Positions 58,316-64,000 of a stretch of 64,000 nucleotides of DNA are shown piece after piece (position 1 is the first letter of the stretch; every line of letters begins with the position of its first letter). The DNA is taken from NCBI RefSeq assembly GCF_007829035.1, contig NZ_VIVQ01000003.1, positions 186,001 through 250,000 of the forward strand. The letters are read 5' to 3'. Below the pieces are notes generated by a model, which saw only the letters and a list, made by a program, of their open reading frames with translations, was not told the DNA's origin and did not search any database. The position numbers and the translations under genes are program-made. The stretch is from Rudaeicoccus suwonensis. Lineage in GTDB: Bacteria > Actinomycetota > Actinomycetes > Actinomycetales > Dermatophilaceae.

Positions 58316-59428
58316 GTGGCTACAGACTTTCCCGCGGAGATCAAGGCGTTGCGTACGACGATGGAGTCGGTGCGTGAGGTGACCGACCTCGACGCGCTGC
58401 GCGCACAGATCACCGACCTCGAGGCGAAGTCGAGCGCGCCCGACCTGTGGGACGACCCGGAGAAGGCGCAAGAAGTCACCAGCAGCCTGTCACGCGCAAA
58501 CTCCGAACTCGAACGCATCGAGACGATGGACCAGCGCGTCGACGACCTCGAGGTGCTCGTGCAGATGGCACAGGAGGAGGACGACGCCGACACCCTGGCC
58601 GAGGCGGAGAAGGAACTCACCTCGTTGCGCAAGGCCGTCGGTGAGCTCGAGGTCCGCACCCTGCTCGCGGGCGAGTACGACCAGCGCGAGGCTGTCGTGA
58701 CGATCCGCGCCGGTGCCGGTGGCGTCGACGCCGCCGACTTTGCCGAGATGCTGATGCGGATGTATCTGCGCTGGGCCGAGCGCCACGGCTACCCGACCAA
58801 GGTCATGGACACCTCGTATGCCGAGGAAGCCGGCCTCAAGTCGGCCACCTTCGAGGTCAACGTGCCCTACGCCTACGGCAATCTCGCCGTCGAGGCCGGC
58901 ACCCACCGACTGGTGCGCATCAGCCCGTTCGACAACCAGGGCCGTCGCCAGACGTCCTTCGCCGCAGTCGAGGTCGTGCCGCTCATCGAGCAGACCGACG
59001 CCATCGAGATCCCCGAGAACGAGCTCAAGATCGACGTCTTCCGCTCCTCCGGCCCCGGTGGTCAGTCGGTCAACACCACCGACTCCGCGGTCCGTATGAC
59101 CCACATCCCCACCGGCACGGTCGTCTCGATGCAGAACGAGAAGAGCCAGATCCAGAACCGCGCCGCCGCATTGCGTGTCATGCAGTCACGCCTGCTGCTG
59201 ATCCGCCGCGAGCAGGAGGCAGCGGAGAAGAAGGAACTCGCCGGCGACATCAAGGCCAGCTGGGGCGACCAGATGCGCTCCTACGTGCTGCACCCGTACC
59301 AAATGGTCAAGGATTTGCGCACCGAATACGAGGTCGGCAACACCTCCGGCGTCTTCGACGGCGACATCGACGGCTTCATGGAAGCCGGCATCCGCTGGAA
59401 GCGCAGCGCCGAGCGCGACAACGCCTGA
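58316..59428 (+). CDS. prfB: Peptide chain release factor 2
   Basis: A 370-residue release factor that recognises UGA and UAA stop codons. The peptidyl-tRNA hydrolysis motif [15 protein letters not shown] is near residue 246. The anticodon-like SPF tripeptide in [14 protein letters not shown] is near 203-206. There is no programmed frameshift, as the frame is continuous from the GTG at 58316. It is followed after a 228-base gap by ftsE-ftsX, as in other actinobacteria (Rv3105c to Rv3100c). Confidence 0.97.
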   Translation: MATDFPAEIKALRTTMESVREVTDLDALRAQITDLEAKSSAPDLWDDPEKAQEVTSSLSRANSELERIETMDQRVDDLEVLVQMAQEEDDADTLAEAEKELTSLRKAVGELEVRTLLAGEYDQREAVVTIRAGAGGVDAADFAEMLMRMYLRWAERHGYPTKVMDTSYAEEAGLKSATFEVNVPYAYGNLAVEAGTHRLVRISPFDNQGRRQTSFAAVEVVPLIEQTDAIEIPENELKIDVFRSSGPGGQSVNTTDSAVRMTHIPTGTVVSMQNEKSQIQNRAAALRVMQSRLLLIRREQEAAEKKELAGDIKASWGDQMRSYVLHPYQMVKDLRTEYEVGNTSGVFDGDIDGFMEAGIRWKRSAERDNA

Positions 59429-59656
59429 TACACCTCCTCTGTCTCGACCGCGCTCTGTCTCGACCGGGCCGAACCCGGCGCGCCTGCGTGATCGGGCGAG
59501 GCTGTCGGCATACGGTGGCACGGCCCGCGAGCGGTGTGTGCGATGCCGCTGAACAGTCGCTCCGCGTCTGGTCAAACGTCATCGCTGACACCCGCGCGGG
59601 GTGTTACGTCACCCACTGCCCCAGCCCCGAAATCATCAAAAGGCCCGTCACCTCAC

Positions 59657-60379
59657 ATGATTCGACTCGAAGGCGTCACCAAGCGGTATACCCCCAAGGG
59701 GTCTCCCGCGCTCGATGACGTGACCTGCGAGATAGTCCGCGGCGAATTCGTCTTCGTCGTCGGCGCGTCCGGGTCCGGCAAATCGACGATGATGCGGCTG
59801 CTGACCCGCGAGATCGTGGCGAGCACCGGCACGGTGCTGGTCGCCGGCCGCGACCTCGGCACACTCACCGACCGCCAGATCCCCGGTTTGCGCAGGGAGA
59901 TCGGTGTGGTCTTCCAGGACTTCCGCCTGCTCGAGGGCAAGACCGTCTACCAGAACGTCGCCTTCGTGCTCAAAGTCCTTGGCAGCAAACGGCATCAGAT
60001 CAAACAACTGGTCCCCGAAGCTCTCGATCTGGTGGGCCTGGAGGGCAAGGCCGACCGGCTGCCCGACCAGCTGTCCGGTGGCGAACAGCAGCGCGTCGCC
60101 ATCGCCCGCGCGGTCGTCAAGAAGCCGCCGATCCTGCTCGCCGACGAGCCCACCGGCAACCTCGACCCCGACACCAGTGCCGAGATCGTCGCCGTGCTCA
60201 GCCGGATCAACAAGACAGGCACCACCGTCGCGATGGCGACCCACGATCAGAGCATCGTCGACGATTTCAAGAAGCGTGTCCTCGAACTCAAGGACGGCGT
60301 GCTCGTGCGCGACGAGGCGCACGGCGCCTACGTGCAGGAGATCCGCGAGTTGCACGACACGACGCGGGACGAGGACTGA
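59657..60379 (+). CDS. ftsE: Cell division ATP-binding protein FtsE
   Basis: A 240-residue ABC-type ATPase which, with FtsX, couples cell division to peptidoglycan hydrolysis. Walker [10 protein letters not shown] (near residue 37), [19 protein letters not shown], signature LSGGEQQR, Walker [13 protein letters not shown] and THDQ are present, all typical of FtsE. The ATG at 59657 begins the conserved sequence; the frame upstream is non-conserved. FtsX starts six bases after its stop. Confidence 0.96.
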   Translation: MIRLEGVTKRYTPKGSPALDDVTCEIVRGEFVFVVGASGSGKSTMMRLLTREIVASTGTVLVAGRDLGTLTDRQIPGLRREIGVVFQDFRLLEGKTVYQNVAFVLKVLGSKRHQIKQLVPEALDLVGLEGKADRLPDQLSGGEQQRVAIARAVVKKPPILLADEPTGNLDPDTSAEIVAVLSRINKTGTTVAMATHDQSIVDDFKKRVLELKDGVLVRDEAHGAYVQEIRELHDTTRDED

Positions 60380-60385
60380 TCGCCC

Positions 60386-61306
60386 GTGCGTCTTGCGTTC
60401 CTGATCGGCGAAGCCGCCAACGGCATACGGCGCAATCTGTCGATGATCCTGTCCGTCGTGCTGGTGACCATGGTGTCGCTGTTCTTCCTCGGCGCGGGCC
60501 TGCTCGCGCAGAAGGAAGTCAGCGTCGCCAAGGGCTACTGGTACGACAAGATCCAGGTCTCGGTCTTCTTCTGCACCAGCCAGTCAACCGATGTGCCCTC
60601 GTGCTCCTCGGGCGTGGCGACACCGGCTCAGCAGAATCAGGTCAAGAGCCAGCTCGACAGCATGAAGCCTCTCGTAGAGCAGGTCTACTACGAGAGTTCG
60701 GCGCAGGCGTATCAGCGGTTCAAGGAGCAGTTCAAGAACAGCCCCTACCTGTCCGACGTCACGCAAGCTGCGATGCCTGCGTCATACCGGGTGAAGCTGT
60801 CCGACCCCAAGAAATATCAAGACATCGTCGGTGCGTTCTCCGGCCAACCGGGCGTCGAGTCGGTGACCGATCAGAGCAACGTGCTCGCGACCTTCTTCAA
60901 CCTGCTCAATGTCGTCAGCGTGGCGTCGGTCGGGCTGGCTGTACTCATGGTGATCTGCGCGATCCTGTTGATCACCACCACGATTCGCCAAGTCGCCTTC
61001 ACTCGCCGACGGCAGGTGGGCATCATGCGACTGGTCGGCGCGTCAGCCGGGGTCATCTATCTGCCGTTCGTCATCGAGATCTTGTTTGCGACGATCCTCG
61101 GTGGCCTGCTGTCGGTCGGATTCCTTTGGGCGGTGGTGCATTTCGGCATCGACCGGTTGTTCGACTCCGGCGGCGGCAACGGCGACCTGCTCAGCGTCAT
61201 CGGCACCTCCGACGTCTGGCAGATCGCGCCGTGGCTGGTGCTCGGAGCCATCGTCGTCGCGCTCATCACGGCGTGGCTCGCTCTTCGTCGTTCGTTGCGG
61301 ATTTGA
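60386..61306 (+). CDS. ftsX: Cell division protein FtsX
   Basis: A 306-residue four-helix membrane protein. Helix 1 is near residues 20-43. The extracytoplasmic loop (44-180) includes a cysteine pair FFCTSQSTDVPSCSSG that is probably disulfide-bonded. Helices follow at about 182-205, 225-250 and 270-297. The external loop is expected to activate a cell-wall hydrolase, and an M23 peptidase gene with coiled coil begins 11 bases downstream, an obvious candidate partner. The start is GTG 60386, right after ftsE. The family assignment is firm. Confidence 0.96.
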   Translation: MRLAFLIGEAANGIRRNLSMILSVVLVTMVSLFFLGAGLLAQKEVSVAKGYWYDKIQVSVFFCTSQSTDVPSCSSGVATPAQQNQVKSQLDSMKPLVEQVYYESSAQAYQRFKEQFKNSPYLSDVTQAAMPASYRVKLSDPKKYQDIVGAFSGQPGVESVTDQSNVLATFFNLLNVVSVASVGLAVLMVICAILLITTTIRQVAFTRRRQVGIMRLVGASAGVIYLPFVIEILFATILGGLLSVGFLWAVVHFGIDRLFDSGGGNGDLLSVIGTSDVWQIAPWLVLGAIVVALITAWLALRRSLRI

Positions 61307-61317
61307 GGAGATTACGT

Positions 61318-62619
61318 ATGTCGATCGTTTCTGCCAGTGGGCGCACTCGCACCAGGGTCGCCGGAGCCACCGTGGTGGCGGCGCTGTTGTTGTCGGTGAC
61401 CGCACACGCGTCGGCCGACGATCCAGGCGCTCAGAAGAAGAAGGTCGACAAACAGATCCAGTCCACCCAGGCCGACCTCGACGACACCTCCGCCCAGCTG
61501 ATCGCGGCAGACGCCAACCTGAAGGCGACCGACAAGAAGGTCGACGCGGCACAGACGACGCTCGACACCGCGAATGCCAATCTGACCAAGGCGCAGAATC
61601 ACAGCCGCGACATGAACGCGGAGCTGGCGATCGCCAAGGCGGATGAGACCAAGAACCAGGGTCAGCTGGCGACGAACACCGCCGCCGTCACGACCTCCAA
61701 AGGGTTGGTCGCGGGTCTGGCACGGCAGAGTTACATGGCGGGCGGTCTCGGCAACTTCGAGCTCACCCTCGATGTCCTGACCGCCAAGGGCGGCGACGTC
61801 GGGAATCAGTTGTCGTTGGCCGACATCGTCATGCGCCAGCAGAACGGCGTGCTGAGTTCGCTGGACAGCAAGAAGGCGGCGATGACCGCGTCAAGTGACC
61901 TGCTTGGCGCGACCCGTCGCCGGATCGCCGACTTGACTGTGCAGGCGGCCAACGCCGTGACGGCGGCGCAGACCGCGCAGACGACAGCGACCACCGCGCA
62001 CAACGCGCTCGTGTCGCTGCAGAAGACGCAGACAACCCAGCGGAACACTTTGCAGACCCAGAAGAACACCGAGCTCGCGAGCCTCAAGACCCAGCAAGCG
62101 GAGTCCTCGCGCCTCGCCGGGGTCATCAAGGCGCGCAACATCGCCGCGGCCAAAGCCGCGAAGCGGTCGGTTGCTTCGGCCACTGCAGCTCCGCCGAGTG
62201 GGCCGAGTGGTGGCGGGGGTGTGTTGGTGGCGCCGGGACCGATCGGCTCGATCGTGTCGCCGTTCGGCTGGCGCATCAACCCGGTGTTGGGTGTCCGCCT
62301 GCTGCACGAGGGTGACGACTTCCCGTACCCGTGCGGCACGCCTGTGCATGCAGCCGCGGCCGGCACCGTTGTCGATGCGTCCTACGGCAGCGTCGAGGGC
62401 AACTTCGTCATGCTCGACAACGGCTTCATTCGGGGCGTCAACATCGCGACGGTGTACGAGCACATGGAGCGCACGCCCTCGGTGCGTGTCGGCCAGCACG
62501 TCGGTCGGGGCCAACTGCTTGGCTACTCCGGCACCACCGGTCGTTCGACCGGATGCCACCTGCACTTCGGCGTCATGGTCAACGGCGTCTTCGTGAACCC
62601 GGTGCCCTGGATCAGCTGA
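61318..62619 (+). CDS. Secreted M23 (LytM) peptidase with coiled coil, FtsEX partner candidate
   Basis: A 433-residue exported protein: signal peptide (to about 32, ending ASA), an extended coiled coil (about 33-285, rich in Gln/Thr/Ala), a Ser/Gly-rich linker and a C-terminal LytM/M23 peptidase domain. The zinc site is intact: LLHEGDDF (histidine and aspartate, near 337-342) and GCHLHFG (HxH, near 418). It should cleave peptidoglycan peptides and, like EnvC or PcsB, be regulated by FtsEX. A GAGGAG ribosome binding site precedes the ATG at 61318. The tandem palindrome array starts about 97 bases after its stop. Confidence 0.93.
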   Translation: MSIVSASGRTRTRVAGATVVAALLLSVTAHASADDPGAQKKKVDKQIQSTQADLDDTSAQLIAADANLKATDKKVDAAQTTLDTANANLTKAQNHSRDMNAELAIAKADETKNQGQLATNTAAVTTSKGLVAGLARQSYMAGGLGNFELTLDVLTAKGGDVGNQLSLADIVMRQQNGVLSSLDSKKAAMTASSDLLGATRRRIADLTVQAANAVTAAQTAQTTATTAHNALVSLQKTQTTQRNTLQTQKNTELASLKTQQAESSRLAGVIKARNIAAAKAAKRSVASATAAPPSGPSGGGGVLVAPGPIGSIVSPFGWRINPVLGVRLLHEGDDFPYPCGTPVHAAAAGTVVDASYGSVEGNFVMLDNGFIRGVNIATVYEHMERTPSVRVGQHVGRGQLLGYSGTTGRSTGCHLHFGVMVNGVFVNPVPWIS

Positions 62620-62715
62620 CGCGAGTCCCGGTCACCTGCGGTGCCACTGCTCGGAGTGGGTGCTTGCGACATACATCGCGGATGGGGTCGTTGCGAGATG
62701 TGCGACATGCGAAAG

Positions 62716-63113
62716 TCGCCGATGCGGCGATTTGGGTCGTCCGTGGAGCGCGGTAGCCGACATAAGTCGCCGATGCGGTCGATCTGACCGCCTCAGTGGT
62801 CTCGGTGGTCACATGGGTCGCGTAGGTCACACAAAAGTCGCCGATCCGGCGAGTTGGCTCGTCTGTGGGCCGCTGATGTTCGTGGCGGCTACATAAGTCG
62901 CCGATCCGGTCGATCTGACCTCGGTGGTCACATGGGTCGCGTAGGTCACACAAAAGTCGCCGATCCGGCGAGTTGGCTCGTCTGTGGGCCGCTGGTGTTC
63001 GTGGCGGCTACATAAGACCTACCCGCGCGATCTCTAAGTCGCCGATTCGGCGAGTGAAGTGAGCGTCAGGCCGGACGCGCTTGACAGAACTCAGAAAGTC
63101 GCCGATTCGGCGA
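62716..63113. repeat. Array of seven short palindromes (TCGCCGATNCGGCGA-type)
   Basis: Seven copies of a 15-16 base palindrome, each preceded by AAG. Sites: 62716-62730, 62767-62782, 62838-62852, 62898-62913, 62957-62971, 63039-63053 and 63099-63113. Sites 1, 3, 5, 6 and 7 read TCGCCGATNCGGCGA (six-base arms, three-base centre). Sites 2 and 4 read TCGCCGATNCGGTCGA, with an extra T. Centre distances are about 52, 71, 60, 59, 82 and 60. The array fills the gap between the M23 peptidase and smpB. No gene in it is supported. Function unknown. Confidence 0.9.
62801..63016. repeat. Direct duplication, about 119-bp unit, in the palindrome array
   Basis: Bases 62801-62897 and 62920-63016 are identical except for one position (A/G in CGCTGATG versus CGCTGGTG). 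The period is 119. A more diverged copy precedes it (62711-62800, sharing AAGTCGCCGATGCGGCGA and CATAAGTCGCCGATGCGGTCGATCTGACC-like sequence), with a small length difference. Each unit carries one site of each palindrome form. Confidence 0.88.
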
Positions 63114-63161
63114 GTTCGGCTGGGTGAATCTGCAGCGAGAATTACGGTTGCAGACCCTTCG

Positions 63162-63167
63162 TAGAAT
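63162..63167 (+). promoter_or_regulatory. Putative -10 element of smpB
   Basis: TAGAAT is a near-consensus -10 element ending six bases before the ATG at 63174. A GGAG lies too close to the start (two bases) to act normally, so the transcript is probably leaderless. Confidence 0.5.
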
Positions 63168-63173
63168 GGAGTC

Positions 63174-63671
63174 ATGGCCAAGAAAGCGAAGAAGCCCGTC
63201 AAGGACGACCCCAAGGCCAAGAAAGTCGTCGCCAACAACCGCAAGGCCCGCCACGACTACCTCATCGAGGATGTCATCGAAGCCGGCCTGGTGCTGACCG
63301 GCACCGAGGTCAAGAGCCTGCGGATGGGCCGCGCCTCACTCGTCGACGGCTTCGCCGACGAGCGCAACGGCGAGTTGTGGCTCGAGAACGTCCACATTCC
63401 CGAGTACCTCAACGGCACCTGGACCAACCACGCCGCGCGCCGTCGCCGCAAGCTGCTGATGCATCGTCACGAGATCGACAAACTGCTGAGCAAGACCCGA
63501 GAAGCCGGGCACACGTTGGTGCCGCTGTCGATGTATTTCACCGAAGGCCGCGTCAAGGTCGAGATCGCACTCGCCAAGGGTAAGAAGCAGTACGACAAGC
63601 GCCAGGCGCTCCGCGAGCGTCAGGACAATCGGGAGGCCGAGCGCGCGATGTCGTTGCGCCGCGCTCGCTGA
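63174..63671 (+). CDS. smpB: tmRNA-binding protein SmpB
   Basis: A 165-residue RNA-binding protein that delivers tmRNA to stalled ribosomes. Conserved segments are [50 protein letters not shown] and [25 protein letters not shown]. The C-terminal basic tail LRRAR is present. The ATG at 63174 begins the family sequence. No tmRNA gene was seen in the remaining 330 bases of the window. It is separated from the M23 peptidase gene by the palindrome array. Confidence 0.97.
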   Translation: MAKKAKKPVKDDPKAKKVVANNRKARHDYLIEDVIEAGLVLTGTEVKSLRMGRASLVDGFADERNGELWLENVHIPEYLNGTWTNHAARRRRKLLMHRHEIDKLLSKTREAGHTLVPLSMYFTEGRVKVEIALAKGKKQYDKRQALRERQDNREAERAMSLRRAR

Positions 63672-63834
63672 ATCTCCATCTCAACTCCCCGGTCGGCGCG
63701 CCGACTGTCACATCGCTGCGCCCGCCGAGTGCTCGGCGCGAACGCCGCCCGCCACGGTCGACCGGCGGATCGCCGACGCCGATGTCGGGTGGCCTCGTTG
63801 CTGCCATCAGGGCGGTTCGACGAGCACGGCGCGG

Positions 63835-63861
63835 ATCCTCCGAGGCGTACCCTCGGAGGAT
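63835..63861 (+). promoter_or_regulatory. Hairpin covering the start of the last gene
   Basis: An 11-base arm ATCCTCCGAGG and its exact complement are separated by CGTAC. The right arm contains GGAGG, the ribosome binding site, and ends with the AT of the ATG start codon at 63860. Such a stem would hide the start from ribosomes. Confidence 0.6.
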
Positions 63862-64000
63862 GAGCCTCTTCGATCGTCGCCCGGCGCTACGGTGGGTCGC
63901 GCCCGGTGCCGCGCTGGCGGTGGTCGTGGTGGGCACACAGATCGCCACCCGGCTGCCCGCCGACGCCGCGGTCACCCTGCCGCACATCACGGCAGCTCAA
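63860..64000 (+). CDS. Secreted or membrane-anchored protein, N-terminal part (runs off the window end)
   Basis: The first 47 residues of a gene beginning MSLFDRRPALRWVAPGAALAVVVVGTQIATRL. A hydrophobic stretch (near residues 12-29) preceded by arginines is a signal peptide or membrane anchor. The arrangement resembles actinobacterial LolA/MucB-like lipoprotein-carrier proteins, which often begin MSLFxRRPxLRWxxP, but the diagnostic domain is beyond the window, so the product cannot be named firmly. The ATG is inside a hairpin. Confidence 0.6.
   Translation, partial: MSLFDRRPALRWVAPGAALAVVVVGTQIATRLPADAAVTLPHITAAQ

Noticed and set aside
62716-63113. CRISPR array
   Set aside because: The repeats are only 15-20 bases, the spaces between them are themselves duplicated and irregular, and no cas gene is in the window.
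62612-63244. Short open frames with repeated TRRIGDF-like peptides on the minus strand of the palindrome array
   Set aside because: The peptide repeat is just the DNA repeat read in frame; the frames lack starts with ribosome binding sites and change with each repeat difference.
63672-63859. tmRNA gene after smpB
   Set aside because: The space is under 190 bases and shows only small hairpins (GTCGGC/GCCGAC), no tRNA-like ends or tag reading frame.

Overview
This is a 64 kb stretch of chromosome from a high-GC Gram-positive actinobacterium, most likely a member of the Micrococcales. A Dermacoccaceae- or Intrasporangiaceae-like host fits, but that is inference from gene content and I could not test it by search. 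Indicators are WhiB7 with an AT-hook, adnA-adnB, uvrD2 with a tetracysteine/HRDC tail, nudC, a UPF0182 protein, a DUF3107 protein, initiator tRNA without encoded CCA, GTG starts, and many 4-nt ATGA/GTGA gene overlaps.

Region 1 (1-33.7 kb) follows the order remembered for Mycobacterium tuberculosis Rv3211 back to Rv3193c: DEAD-box helicase, ferritin-like protein, DUF3107, TetR, MoeZ-like, alkyltransferase-like, AdnA, AdnB, NudC, UvrD2, WhiB7, ABC1 kinase, a ThiF/cyclodehydratase-like protein, a DUF2342 protein, a PDZ/Lon-type protease and UPF0182. Insertions into this backbone are a GlsB-like membrane protein, a MacB-like ABC exporter, a GntR regulator with an MFS transporter, a phosphotransferase, an M48/YgjP-type peptidase, a Nudix hydrolase, an epimerase-like protein and MoaE. 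DNA repair (adnAB, uvrD2, ATL) and RNA or redox maintenance (helicase, nudC, whiB7) dominate. whiB7 sits behind a long leader with a promoter, a 92-codon upstream ORF and an intrinsic terminator, which looks like a translation-sensing attenuator.

Region 2 (33.8-44.2 kb) is more accessory. It has the initiator tRNA, a FitAB/VapBC-type toxin-antitoxin pair with its own palindromic operator, a membrane protein next to a large tandem operator, an HdeD-like protein, an M20 amidohydrolase, FUSC-like and LapA-like membrane proteins, and a 1,424-residue FHA-FtsK/SpoIIIE (EccC/EssC-type) ATPase with no recognisable type VII partner nearby.

Region 3 (44.2-53.2 kb) holds a compact five-gene operon (FAD-dependent oxidoreductase, SDR, ABC ATPase, permease, lipoprotein) divergent from a LysR regulator, probably uptake and oxidation of one unknown small organic compound. 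PepSY and DUF5134 membrane proteins and an adenine/adenosine deaminase follow.

Region 4 (53.5-64 kb) contains a reduced Tad pilus/secretion operon (tadA, tadB, tadC, a small membrane protein, two TadE-like proteins, one TadG-like protein). The division/rescue block prfB-ftsE-ftsX-M23 peptidase-smpB follows. Between the peptidase and smpB is an unexplained array of seven short palindromes embedded in about 120-bp composite repeats. This array and the whiB7 leader are the two most interesting non-coding signals.
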